Part shown: positions 1 to 9,558 of the stretch, one piece after another
Position numbering within the stretch: position 1 is the stretch's first letter
Layout: every line of letters starts with the position of its first letter
Source: Nannocystis pusilla
GTDB taxonomy: Bacteria > Myxococcota_A > Polyangia > Nannocystales > Nannocystaceae
DNA length: 64,000 bases
Assembly: GCF_026626665.1 (NCBI RefSeq)
Contig: NZ_JAPNKE010000002.1
Location: forward strand, 662,501 to 726,500
Direction: 5' to 3'
Notes under the pieces: generated by a model
What the model was told of the DNA's origin: nothing
What the model saw: only the letters and a program-made list of their open reading frames with translations
Databases searched by the model: none
Translations under genes and position numbers: made by a program

Positions 1-174
1 CGGTGAATGTCACGAGTCCACCGCGCGCGGGCGCGCGTGACCCGGCCGTGACGCGCGCGCGGGAGCAGTCCATTTCCCGGGATAGAGACGGGGGCGCTCG
101 CGCCCCGATCGAAGGCGCGCTGCGGGCTGACGGCCCCGAGCGGCCCGGGGTTCTGTGTTACCCTGGACCCGCAG

Positions 175-1206
<1,032 letters not shown>

Positions 1207-1359
1207 TTCGGGACATGTCCCGAGGGACATGCCCATTCAGGCGACGTCGAGGTCCCGCTGCAGGACCGGCCGGCGCTGGCCGCCGCGCTGGTGACGGCGC
1301 CGGTGATCGCGCTGATCTGGCGGATGTGATTCAGGACATGTCCCGAGGGACATGCCGAT

Positions 1360-2202
1360 TCAGGCGACGTCGAGCACCCGCTGCAGGACCGGCCGGCGGT
1401 ACTCGGCGCCGCCGGTGAGCACGGTCAGGTTGGCGAGGATCTGCGCCTCGCCGGCGCCGTGGGTGTGACCGCAGAGGACGGTGAGCCGGCGGTCGGGCCA
1501 GGCCTCGGCGGCCTCGCGCAGGGCGTCGCCGACGGCCGCGCAGGTGAAGTAGGGCTGCCAGTCGGCGTCGGAGTGGCGGCCCTCGTGCCAGCAGGCCGCG
1601 GCGAACGGCGGCACGTGGGTGACGACGACGACCTCGGCGAACTCGCGCAGGGCGTCGCGCAGGAGCGGGCGCAGGGCGGCCGCCTCGGCGTCGCCGCGAG
1701 ACCGCAGCTCGGCGTGCAGGTGGCTGCGGCTGGTGCCGCGGAACCGCCGCGGGTCGGCGCGCGCGACCGGGTCGATGGTGCCGGCCAGCTCCTCGATGTG
1801 GAAGAAGTCGTTGAGCACGACGGGCGTGCTGTCGGGCTCGCCGTTCCGCGCGTCGGCCCAGCCGTCGCAGCCGATCAGACCTGTCCGATCGGTCAGACGC
1901 ACGACGCCGGCCGCGGGCAGCCACGAGAGCCGCGGCCGCCGGGCCCCGAGGTCGAGCACGGCCGCGCGCACGGCCGCGACCGAGCTGCCGTAGTAGTCGT
2001 GGTTGCCGAGGACGAAGTAGATGGGCCCCGGCACGCCCTGCGCGAGCAGGCGCAGGTGATGCTCGAGGGTCTCGGCGTGCGAGAGGTCGCCGCTCAGCAC
2101 GAGCGCGTCGGCCCGCGGCGCGGCGAGCTCGGCCGCGAAGCGCCGCACCTGCCCGTCGTCGAGGAAGTCGAGGTGGATGTCGGTCGCCCAGGCGAGGCGC
2201 AC
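1360..2202 (-). CDS. calcineurin-like metallophosphoesterase
   Basis: Dinuclear-metal phosphoesterase of 280 residues. The family signature is complete: DIH at 8-10, GD at 38-39, GNHD at 66-69, a histidine in VVVVTHVPPF and a C-terminal GHTHG. These residues bind two metals and activate water for hydrolysis of phosphomonoesters or diesters; the substrate cannot be told from sequence. The GTG at 2202 is preferred because the conserved core (WATDIHLDF) starts five residues later; a longer frame to 2328 has no family signal. No signal peptide, so probably cytoplasmic. It is divergent from the AhpD-like selenoprotein gene and convergent with the kinase gene; its last codons lie in a 123-bp tandem repeat. 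Confidence 0.88.
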   Translation of the reverse strand: MRLAWATDIHLDFLDDGQVRRFAAELAAPRADALVLSGDLSHAETLEHHLRLLAQGVPGPIYFVLGNHDYYGSSVAAVRAAVLDLGARRPRLSWLPAAGVVRLTDRTGLIGCDGWADARNGEPDSTPVVLNDFFHIEELAGTIDPVARADPRRFRGTSRSHLHAELRSRGDAEAAALRPLLRDALREFAEVVVVTHVPPFAAACWHEGRHSDADWQPYFTCAAVGDALREAAEAWPDRRLTVLCGHTHGAGEAQILANLTVLTGGAEYRRPVLQRVLDVA

Positions 2203-2321
2203 GAGCCGAGCATAGCCCGATCCGTGGGCCTGGCGGCAGACGAAGGACCTTGCGGGTTTCGCCGGGCGAGGCGGGGCCGCGGACCTCCCCGCGGCGCGCC
2301 GATCGCGGTACAGTGGTCCGC

Positions 2322-2906
2322 ATGGCATGGATCCGGATCGTCGACCTCGAGCACGCTGACGGCCTCCTGGCGCGGATCTACCGCGCCGCGATCGCGCGCG
2401 CAGGGAAGATCTTCAACGTGCTGCGGATCCAGAGCGTGCAGCCGCGCGTCCTGCAGGCGTCGCTCGACCTGTACCGCGAGTTGATGTTCGGCCCCGGGCC
2501 GCTGTCGCGGGCGCAGCGCGAGATGATCGCGGTCGCCGTGTCTCGCACCAACCACTGCGTGTATTGAACGCGCGCGCACAGCGACGACCTCCGGGCCGAG
2601 GTCGAGGCACAACCCGATGTCCACGCGATCGCCGACGCGCTCGAGCGCGACCCGGATCGCGCTGCCCTGTCGCCGGCCGACCGGGCGATGATCGACGTGG
2701 CGGTGGCGCTGACGCGCGACAGCCGGGCGCTCGATGCGGCGCGGATCGAGGACCTGCGGGCGCACGGGTTCGACGACGTGGGGATCCACCAGATCGTGCA
2801 GATCACGGCGCTGTTCAACTATTACAATCGCCTGGTCGACGGGCTCGGCGGCGAGTTCGAACCCGAATGGGGGGAGGACCCACTGGCGCCGGATCGCAAG
2901 CGGTGA
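2322..2906 (+). CDS. AhpD-like / carboxymuconolactone decarboxylase-fold selenoprotein (CxxU)
   Basis: Reads through an in-frame UGA at 2565-2567 to give a 194-residue AhpD-fold protein with U82. The context is N-H-C79-V-Y-U82-x3-H, where the family has the redox pair CxxC followed by His, so UGA replaces the resolving or attacking cysteine. Family similarity continues in the same frame on both sides: the upstream part has SRAQREMIAVAVSRTN and the downstream part has the second helical half ending near the QITALFNYYNRLVDG motif. A hairpin with a 6-bp stem starts 18 nt after the UGA. The likely role is thiol-dependent peroxide detoxification or alkylhydroperoxidase-type reduction in the cytoplasm. 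Selenocysteine is inferred; a plain stop would leave an 81-residue stub ending at half of the active site. Confidence 0.85.
2586..2603 (+). promoter_or_regulatory. candidate bacterial SECIS hairpin of the AhpD-like gene
   Basis: Six base pairs (GACCTC with GAGGTC) close a six-base loop CGGGCC, 18 nt downstream of the UGA at 2565. Bacterial SECIS elements lie directly after the UGA inside the coding region and bind SelB, so position and shape fit. Confidence 0.6.
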
Positions 2907-3005
2907 GGCCTGACGCCGGTCAAGGGTGCGTGGAGGATCGGCCGGGAGGCGGCGGCGCGGGGCGAGCAGGAGACAGGGCGTGCGCGGCGGTGTAACCTGC
3001 CGACC

Positions 3006-4198
3006 ATGCCCTCCCATCGTCGTCCGTTCGTGCTGCTCGGCCTCGGCGCGCTGCTCGTCGCCCTGGCGACCCTCGTCACGCCGCTGTGGGTGATGCGCCC
3101 GTTCCGGCCGCAGGGGCCGACCGAGCTGGCGGTCGCGCTGTGGGTGCTGCGCTTCGGGCCGTGGCTGCTCCTCGGGGCAGGACTCATGGCCGTCGCTGCG
3201 GTGGTGCGCGCGTGGCCCGGCGGGTGGTGGCGGCGGATCGGCGCGGTGGTGATGCTCGTGCTGACGCTCGGCGCGGGCATGTTGTCGCGGATCAACGTGT
3301 TCGAGAAGATGTTCGAGCCGATGCCGGCGCCGCGCTTCGCGGGGGCGAGCGAGTCGGGGCTGCCCGACGCGGCGATCGTGATGGCGGTGCGCGTGGGGGA
3401 GCAGGCGCGCGCGTACCCGGTCGAGGTGATGGCGTATCACCATGTGCTCAACGACGTGGTGGGTGATGCGGCGATTGTCGTGACATATTGAACGCTCTGC
3501 CACACCGGTCTGGTGTGGAAGCGGACAATCCAGGGCAAGACGCTGACGTTCCACCTCGCGGGGATCCACAACCAGAACTTCCTCATGCGCGACGAGGAGA
3601 CGGGGAGCTTCTGGCAGCAGGTCAGCGGCGAGTGCGTCGCCGGGCCGATGCGCGGGGCGCAGCTCGAGCGGGTCCACAACGACGAGCTGACGGTCGCGCG
3701 GTTCCGGGCCGAGTCGCCCGGAGGACAGGTGTTGCTCGGTGAACCTGGCTATTCGGACAGCTACGAGCGCGACTGGGAGCCGGGGATCGACAAGTTGCCG
3801 ACGGTGGTCGACACCCGCGATTCACCGCTGCCGCCGCGCGCGCTCGTGGCGGGGGTCGCGGTCGGAGGCAAGGCGAGGGCGTACGAGGCGAGCCGGCTGG
3901 CGGCCGAGCGGGTGATCCTCGACGAGCTCGGGGAGGTGCCTGTCGTGCTTGGTCGGGCGGGGGACGCATGCTGCGAGCATTCGACCGCCGCGTCGATGGC
4001 AAGGCGCTGCTGCTCGCGCCTGCCGATGGCGAGCATCTGCGCGACGCGGAGACGGGGAGCCTGTGGGACTTCCGGGGCTGCGCGGTCGAGGGGCCGCAGG
4101 CGGCCGCGAGGCTGTGTATGACGCCAGTTCCCGTCCTCTGGGACTATTGGTTCGATTGGAGGGCGTACAACTCAGAGACCGATATCTACGGGCGATGA
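3006..4198 (+). CDS. DUF3179-family membrane protein with probable selenocysteine (UxxC)
   Basis: An N-terminal part with three hydrophobic segments (about residues 8-30, 45-68 and 80-98) is followed by a DUF3179-type domain. An in-frame UGA at 3489-3491 (residue 162) falls in VTY-U-TLCHTG, where the family has a CxxC-type motif (VTYCPLCGTG-like). A perfect 7-bp hairpin lies 9 nt after the UGA. Downstream, the same frame carries the family's continuation (VWKRTIQGKTLTFHLAGI, RDEETGSFWQQVSGECVAGP). A second lesion near 3955-3964, in a G-rich run, shifts to the frame that encodes the end (MLRAFDRRVDG, ETGSLWDFRGCAVEG), so about 397 residues are interrupted by one indel. The biochemical role of DUF3179 is unknown; the motif suggests thiol/selenol redox chemistry or metal binding at the membrane. 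Confidence 0.78.
3500..3518 (+). promoter_or_regulatory. candidate bacterial SECIS hairpin of the DUF3179 gene
   Basis: A perfect 7-bp stem (CCACACC with GGTGTGG) closes the loop GGTCT, beginning 9 nt after the UGA at 3489-3491. It is the most regular of the three post-UGA hairpins apart from the one at 12051. Confidence 0.65.
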
Positions 4199-4419
4199 CG
4201 GCAGCCACCTTGACGCGAACATCGTGGAGGTGCCAGACTCTATCCGCCGGCGCAGCGACCGGCTCGACCTCGGCGACCAGCTCGACCGTTGGCCTGTCCG
4301 GGACCCCCTCGACCTGACGCTCGGTTCCCGGCCTGCCTTGGCCCCGTTCGAGCACGAGGAGAGCTCGGGAGAGGCATTATTCACGCAGGGAGGGCGCGGG
4401 CGATTCGGGTTCGTGGAGC

Positions 4420-5625
4420 TCAGGGGAGCCTCACGCGATCCGGGTAGTCCTTGAGGGCGAACGGCAGCGTCAGCGCTCCGAAGTCGGGGATGCCGCCGGT
4501 GGGATCGCTCTCCCCCTCGTCCTTCGATACGTACGCGCTGGTGTTCTGCTCCAGCGCGATGTCCTGATTGCGAGTCACATAGGCGCGCAGGCCGTCCTCG
4601 TAGGCGGCGAGCCCACGGACCAGATCATCCCGGTGCAGGGCGAGCTCCCCGGCCAGGACGTACGCGCCGACCATCGCCACCGAGGTGGCTTGACCCGTGC
4701 CCAGCGAGACGGCATAGCCGGCATCGCCGACCAGCACGATCCGCCCGTGCGACCAGCGGTGCATGCGGACCTGACTCAGCGAGTAGAAGTGGAAGTCGGA
4801 CGCGCGCAGCATGTGCTCCGTGATCTGCGGGATCACCCAGCCCGCGCCGGCGACGCGGTCGGCCAGCAGCCGCTTCTGCGCCGCGCTGTCACGGACGTCG
4901 TAGTCGAGCCCCTTCGGGGCGTTGAAGCCGAGATAGACCCTCGCATCGAGGTCCTTGCGCAGTCCCATGACCAGCGCGCCGACCGAGTCGGGCTCCTGAT
5001 ACATAACTTGCCATCGCTCGAGGCCGAGGAAGTTCGGCATGCCGAAGGTAGCGACGTACAGGTCACCGAAGGCGTGGAGGAACTGCGCATCGGGGCCGAA
5101 GGCGATCCGCCGCACCCCCGAGCCCACGCCATCGGCGCCGATCACCAGCTCGAAGCGGCGAGGCGCGGCGGTGACGAACGTGACGTCGACGCCCGACTCG
5201 TCTTGGGTCAGCGACGCGATCGAATCGCCGAAGACGTATTCGACCTGGCTGCCCACGGCTTCGTACAGCACCTCGCAGAGGTCGTCGCGCAGGATCTCGA
5301 CATCGGGGCTGTCGAGCCGGCCGCCCGTCAACGTGCTCTCCGTGCTGCGAAAGATCTCTCGACCGGCAGAGTCGACCACGGCGATGCCCGTCAGCTTCGT
5401 GCTCCGATCGCGGAGCGTGGTGAGGATGCCCATCCGCGCCGCGACCTCCAGGGCCGGGCCGCGCACATCGAGCGCATGACCGCCTGGACGCAGATGCGGC
5501 GCGCGTTCGACCACCGTGACCGCGAAGCCGTGGCGGGCGAGCCAACAGGCGATGGTGAGGCCGGAGATGCTGGCGCCGGAGACCAGCACCCGTGGGCCGG
5601 GGCGTCGGGGATTCGTCGAGCTCAT
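4420..5625 (-). CDS. FAD-dependent monooxygenase (UbiH/PHBH-type)
   Basis: Flavoprotein of 401 residues. The N-terminal Rossmann dinucleotide-binding motif reads VLVSGASISGLTIACWLARHG, followed by the beta2 acid (VTVVERA). The second FAD motif is GRIVLVGDAGYAVSLGTGQ, with the GD pair that contacts ribityl and pyrophosphate. Family members hydroxylate or epoxidise aromatic or polyketide-like substrates with NAD(P)H and oxygen; the substrate here is unknown. The ATG at 5625 is chosen because MSSTNPRRPG runs straight into the Rossmann strand. It is divergent from a LysR gene 86 bp away, which is the usual layout for a regulator and its target. Confidence 0.88.
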   Translation of the reverse strand: MSSTNPRRPGPRVLVSGASISGLTIACWLARHGFAVTVVERAPHLRPGGHALDVRGPALEVAARMGILTTLRDRSTKLTGIAVVDSAGREIFRSTESTLTGGRLDSPDVEILRDDLCEVLYEAVGSQVEYVFGDSIASLTQDESGVDVTFVTAAPRRFELVIGADGVGSGVRRIAFGPDAQFLHAFGDLYVATFGMPNFLGLERWQVMYQEPDSVGALVMGLRKDLDARVYLGFNAPKGLDYDVRDSAAQKRLLADRVAGAGWVIPQITEHMLRASDFHFYSLSQVRMHRWSHGRIVLVGDAGYAVSLGTGQATSVAMVGAYVLAGELALHRDDLVRGLAAYEDGLRAYVTRNQDIALEQNTSAYVSKDEGESDPTGGIPDFGALTLPFALKDYPDRVRLP

Positions 5626-5665
5626 GGCCGCCGGTGTACCGTCTCCGCATCGAGCCGTCCAAGAC

Positions 5666-5677
5666 ATTGATCGCAAT
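5666..5677. promoter_or_regulatory. inverted repeat in LysR/monooxygenase divergent promoter
   Basis: ATTG-ATCG-CAAT lies in the 86-bp intergenic region between the divergent monooxygenase and LysR genes, inside a short AT-rich island. It is a reasonable LysR binding site, but at 12 bp it could arise by chance. Confidence 0.35.
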
Positions 5678-5711
5678 CTTATGATACTCTTTTGGCAACG
5701 GTCTCGAACGC

Positions 5712-6671
5712 ATGGAACTCCGACACCTGCGCTACTTCGTGACGATCGCCGAGGAGCAGAGCTTCCGCCGGGCCGCCGAGAGGCTCCACGTCTCTCAGTC
5801 TCCGCTGAGCCGGCAGATGAACGATCTCGAGGAGGAGATGGGGGTCGAGCTCTTCGAGCCCGACGGCCGCGGGATCAAGCTCACCGCCGCCGGGAAGGTC
5901 TTCGCGGAGCGGGCCAGGAGCATCCTGGGGAGCGTCGACGCGGCCGTCGAGGAGGCCAAAGAGGTCGCCGGGGGCAGGCTCGGCACCGTGGTCCTCGGGT
6001 TCGAGCCGGGAGCCACGTTCACCGGCGCGTTGGCCTCGCTCGTGGCGGCGTTTCGCAGACGTGCTCCGCGCATCGGTCTCCAGCTCATCGCCATGAGCAG
6101 CGCCGAGCAGTGGGTCGCGCTGCGCGACGGGACGATCGCCTTTGCCTACGGCAACTACGCTGCCACCGACGACGCCTTGACCTGCATGGAGATGACCCGG
6201 GACCGGCTCGGGATGGTGCTCGCGCACGATCATCGGCTCGCGCGGCGCACGAAGATTCGGCTGCACGATCTCGCGGGAGAGCGGGTGATCCTCGAGCCGC
6301 GTCGGCTCTACCCCCACCTCCATGCAGACATCATTGCCGCCGCCCGCGCGCAAGACGTGAGCCTCGCCGTGATCTCGGAGGTGCCCGATCTGGAGGTCCT
6401 CCTGGCGCTGGTGGCGATCGGTGACGCGGTGTCGTTCCTCCCCCGAAGGACCGCGGCGCTGGTGACTCCGATGAGCTCGGTGGTGTGGCGTCCGGTCGTC
6501 GACCTCGACATCAAGCTGTCCGACGTCGTCACCTGGCGGGTGAAGGACGCGGATACACCCGTGGTGCGGGCGCTCATCGACAGCGCTCGCGAGGTCCGGC
6601 CTCTCCTGCAACACGACGCCGGCCTCGTGGCGTCCGCGCCATCGGGCCGGAGGCGACGCAGGCAGCGCTGA
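5712..6671 (+). CDS. LysR-family transcriptional regulator
   Basis: Regulator of 319 residues. The N-terminal winged helix (about 1-60) begins MELRHLRYFVTIAEEQSF and contains the recognition helix around SQSPLSRQMNDLEEEMG. It is followed by a linker helix and a two-lobed effector-binding domain (about 90-300). The C-terminus ends in an Arg-rich tail. Such proteins bind a small inducer and usually control a divergent gene and themselves, here most likely the FAD monooxygenase at 4420-5625. The start ATG at 5712 opens directly with the HTH. Confidence 0.92.
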   Translation: MELRHLRYFVTIAEEQSFRRAAERLHVSQSPLSRQMNDLEEEMGVELFEPDGRGIKLTAAGKVFAERARSILGSVDAAVEEAKEVAGGRLGTVVLGFEPGATFTGALASLVAAFRRRAPRIGLQLIAMSSAEQWVALRDGTIAFAYGNYAATDDALTCMEMTRDRLGMVLAHDHRLARRTKIRLHDLAGERVILEPRRLYPHLHADIIAAARAQDVSLAVISEVPDLEVLLALVAIGDAVSFLPRRTAALVTPMSSVVWRPVVDLDIKLSDVVTWRVKDADTPVVRALIDSAREVRPLLQHDAGLVASAPSGRRRRRQR

Positions 6672-6804
6672 GGCATCGCGGCGTGTCCCCTCCGCACGCA
6701 GGTCGACGGTTCGGCCGGTGTCGTCATGGCGGACTCACGGGTGAGCGATCGTCGTGCGACCTCGCCGCTTGCGCGCGGCGATGGCCTCCGCTAAGGAGGC
6801 GAGC

Positions 6805-7620
6805 ATGCCGCAGCAGATGACGCTCTCTCAGGTGATGCAGCAGCTCGAAGCCCAGGGCGACGACAAGGTGCGGCAGCGGTACGTGCGCGACGGCGCCGGG
6901 GACAACGTGTTCGGCGTGCTGCTGGGGAAGATCCGCGGCCTCGCGCAAGCGCTGGGCACGAACCACGCGCTGGGCCTGGAGCTGTGGGCCAGCGGAAATC
7001 ACGAGGCCCGGATCCTGGCCTGCATGTTGCTCGATCCCGGGGCGCTCACGGAGAAGGAGGCGCGCGGGCTGCTCGAGCCGCTCTCCAATGTCACCCTGGT
7101 GGACGAATTGGTCGGACGCGTGTTCGTGCATGCGCCGGTCGCCGAGGCGCTGCAGACCCGCTGGATGGAGGGTGACACGGAGCTGCCGCGTCGGGCCGGG
7201 TGGAAGCTGCTGGCCGGCCGCATCGCTCGCGGGCTCGTCAAAAACCTCGACGTCGAGGCCACGCTCGCGCGCATCGAGCGGGAGCTGCCGGCCACCCCGT
7301 ACCGGGTGAAGGAAGGCATCAATTACTGCCTCGTCTGGATCGGCCTCCACCTGCCGGCGTACACGGAGTCGGCGATCGCCATCGGCGAGCGTTTGGGCCG
7401 GTGGGACACGCGGCCCATTCCGAAGGGCTGCACGTCGAGCTATGCGCCGGAGTGGATCGCGGCTGCGCTCGCGCTGCGAAGAGGCGAGAAGACCGAGGCG
7501 CGTCAGGCGATGGAGGCGGCGTCCGCGAAGAAGAAGAAGAAGAAGAAGAAGAAGAAGGCCGTTCCGGCCAATAAGAAGAGCGCCGCGAAGAAGGCCGCCG
7601 CCTCGAAGCGGGCGCGCTGA
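6805..7620 (+). CDS. DNA alkylation repair / HEAT-repeat protein (AlkD-like) with poly-Lys tail
   Basis: An all-helical protein of 271 residues resembling AlkD-type HEAT-repeat glycosylases: YVRDGAGDNVFGVLLGKIRGLAQALG, ELWASGNHEARILACMLLD, and an internal KEGINYCLVWIGLHLP segment. AlkD relatives remove positively charged alkylated bases, but this one could be a non-enzymatic relative. The start at 6805 is preferred over 6754 because AAGGAGG lies just upstream of MPQQMTLSQ. The C-terminus is very basic: ten consecutive Lys from an (AAG)10 tract, then a Lys/Ala tail reminiscent of histone-like tails, probably for DNA binding. Confidence 0.75.
   Translation: MPQQMTLSQVMQQLEAQGDDKVRQRYVRDGAGDNVFGVLLGKIRGLAQALGTNHALGLELWASGNHEARILACMLLDPGALTEKEARGLLEPLSNVTLVDELVGRVFVHAPVAEALQTRWMEGDTELPRRAGWKLLAGRIARGLVKNLDVEATLARIERELPATPYRVKEGINYCLVWIGLHLPAYTESAIAIGERLGRWDTRPIPKGCTSSYAPEWIAAALALRRGEKTEARQAMEAASAKKKKKKKKKKAVPANKKSAAKKAAASKRAR
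7528..7557 (+). repeat. (AAG)10 microsatellite encoding ten lysines
   Basis: Ten perfect AAG triplets in the AlkD-like gene. Length change would add or remove Lys without a frameshift. All ten codons are AAG, whereas mixed AAA/AAG would be expected from protein-level selection alone. Confidence 0.9.
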
Positions 7621-7630
7621 GCTCCCGGCA

Positions 7631-8404
7631 TCACGCCCGGGTCGTCGGCGATTTTGCGTAGCGCGCCGGCGTCGTCCCGACCAGCCTTCTGAAGTGACGC
7701 GTCAGCTGCGCTTGATCGCAGAACCCGACGAGCGGCGCCACCTCGGACGCACGCACGCCGCGGACCAGCAGCTCCTTCGCGCGGGCGATGCGAAGCCGCG
7801 TCAGATAGGCATGCGGCGGTAGTCCGATTTGCGTCCGAAACGCGCGGCACAGGTGGAACTTGTCGAGCTCCGCGTGCTCTGCGAGATCGGCGAGCGTGAA
7901 CGAGTGGCCGAGACGCTCGCGGATGTACTCCATCGCCCGTCGCACCGGACGCGAGTAGTCGGGATAGGCGTGGCGGAGCGTCGCCAGCGTGCCGACCGCT
8001 TCGGCGATGGCGACCTCGAGCGTGAGGCGGTCGACGCCGGCGCACACTGCGTCGATCAAGCGATGAAAGGGGGCGGCGCGTCGGTCGTCGGCCTCGAGTT
8101 GGGGGATCAGCGCCGTCTTGCCTTCGCGCTGGACATGGGCCACGTCGCTCGTCGGCAGCGTGACGCTGATGAACGTCGTCGGTCCGTGACGGACGAGGTC
8201 GCGATGCACGTCGCCCGGCTGCTTCATCAGGACGCATCCGGGCGCGGAGCGCCAGACCTTGCCGCCGGCCCACCACTCGCTGTCACCGTGCTCGATACGA
8301 CCGACGCCGTAGTGGTCCTTCATCCCCGCGTGCAGCGAGGCGATCGTCGCACGCACCGCGCGAACAGCCGGCGACGAGACAGGGATCTCGACGGAGCGCT
8401 CCAT
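7631..8404 (-). CDS. AraC-family transcriptional regulator
   Basis: Regulator of 257 residues. An N-terminal cupin-like sensing domain (residues about 15-90, with SAPGCVLMKQPGDVHRD typical of the fold) precedes a C-terminal double HTH (about 155-250) containing LADLAEHAELDKFHLCRAFRTQIG and the second-helix motif VAPLVGFCDQAQLTRHFRRLVGTTP. It is divergent from an aldo-keto reductase gene across a 105-bp gap that holds an inverted repeat, so it probably regulates that gene. It converges on the AlkD-like gene with only 10 bp between stops. Confidence 0.9.
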   Translation of the reverse strand: MERSVEIPVSSPAVRAVRATIASLHAGMKDHYGVGRIEHGDSEWWAGGKVWRSAPGCVLMKQPGDVHRDLVRHGPTTFISVTLPTSDVAHVQREGKTALIPQLEADDRRAAPFHRLIDAVCAGVDRLTLEVAIAEAVGTLATLRHAYPDYSRPVRRAMEYIRERLGHSFTLADLAEHAELDKFHLCRAFRTQIGLPPHAYLTRLRIARAKELLVRGVRASEVAPLVGFCDQAQLTRHFRRLVGTTPARYAKSPTTRA

Positions 8405-8443
8405 CGCCCGATCCTACACCCGCGGGCGCGCCGGCGCTCGTGC

Positions 8444-8470
8444 GTTCTCGGCGGACTTCCTGCCAAGAAC
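8444..8470. promoter_or_regulatory. inverted repeat between AraC and aldo-keto reductase genes
   Basis: GTTCTCGGC and GCCAAGAAC form 9-bp arms with one mismatch and an 8-9 nt spacer, in the divergent promoter 40 bp before the reductase start. It is a candidate operator for the adjacent AraC protein. Confidence 0.4.
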
Positions 8471-8509
8471 ACACAAGCGCGTCCGAGCGGGCGAGCCTAG
8501 GACAGCGTC

Positions 8510-9475
8510 ATGAACGACGAGAGAACCGCCTCGAACCCGACGAAGATCGCGCTCGGCTGCATGGGGATGTCCGGCGCCTACGGCAAGACGGACGACGCGC
8601 AGAGCATCGCCGTCATCCAGGCCGCCATCGCGCGTGGGGTGACCTTCCTCGACACCGGTGATTTCTACGGCTCCGGCCACAACGAGCTGCTCATCGCCAG
8701 GGCGATCGCCGGCCGGCGCGACAAGGTCCAGCTGTCGGTCAAGTTCGGCGCGCTGCGCAGCCCCGACAGCAACTTCGGCGGGGTCGACACGCGGCCGGTG
8801 GCGCTGAAGAACTTCCTCACGTACTCGCTGGTCCGGCTCGGTACGGATTACGTCGACGTGTATCGCCCGGCGCGGCTGGATCCGGCGGTGCCGATCGAGG
8901 ACACGATCGGCGCCATCGCCGATCTGGTGCGGGCCGGCTACGTGCGGTCGATCGGGCTGTCGGAGGTCGGGCCCGAGACGATCCGGCGCGCGGCGAAGGT
9001 TCACCCGATCGCGGATCTGCAGATCGAGTACTCGATCGTGAGCCGCGACCCGGAAGACGCGATCTTCCCGCTGCTCGCGGAGCTCGGCATCGGCGCGACG
9101 CTCTACGGGGTGCTGTCGCGCGGGCTGCTCGCGGGCAGCCCGATCAAGACGGGGGACCACCGCGCTCACATGCCGCGGTTCTCCGGCGCGAACGGAGAGG
9201 CGAACGCAAAGCTCGTCGCCGACCTGCACGGCCTGGCGAAGCACTGGGGCCTCACGCCGAGTCAGCTCGCCATCGGTTGGGTGCTGGGCAAGCAGCCGCG
9301 CTTCGTGCCGACCCTCGGCATGCGCACGCTGCAGCAGCTGGACGAGGCCGTCGCGGCCGCGCCGCTGACCGCCGAGCGACTCGCCGAAGTCGAAGCGGTG
9401 GTGCCGCGCGGCGCGATCGCAGGCACGCGCTACCCTGCCGCTTTGATGGGCACGCTCGACAGCGAGAAGCGCTAG
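8510..9475 (+). CDS. aldo/keto reductase (AKR13-like)
   Basis: NADPH-dependent oxidoreductase of 321 residues with a TIM-barrel fold. The tetrad residues D48 (LDTGD), Y53 (FYG) and K78 (SVKFG) are present. The fourth position, often His in QPHR, is Ala121 in DVYRPARLDP; similar PAR variants occur in some AKR branches, so activity is not excluded. C-terminal cofactor-binding loops (LTPSQLAIGWVLG and RTLQQLDE) are intact. It probably reduces aldehydes or ketones of unknown origin and is likely controlled by the divergent AraC gene. Confidence 0.88.
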   Translation: MNDERTASNPTKIALGCMGMSGAYGKTDDAQSIAVIQAAIARGVTFLDTGDFYGSGHNELLIARAIAGRRDKVQLSVKFGALRSPDSNFGGVDTRPVALKNFLTYSLVRLGTDYVDVYRPARLDPAVPIEDTIGAIADLVRAGYVRSIGLSEVGPETIRRAAKVHPIADLQIEYSIVSRDPEDAIFPLLAELGIGATLYGVLSRGLLAGSPIKTGDHRAHMPRFSGANGEANAKLVADLHGLAKHWGLTPSQLAIGWVLGKQPRFVPTLGMRTLQQLDEAVAAAPLTAERLAEVEAVVPRGAIAGTRYPAALMGTLDSEKR

Positions 9476-9558
9476 GCCCCGGCGCCGTGCGGCGGGCGCA
9501 GGCGCGCGGCGACCTCCTCGTCGGCGAGCGCGGCTCGTCCTGGTGGTATCTTGCCGCC

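Noticed and set aside
7528..7557. (AAG)10 as a sequencing artefact that invalidates the gene
   Set aside because: The frame stays open on both sides with an Ala/Lys-rich tail, and a pure triplet tract does not shift the frame whatever its length.
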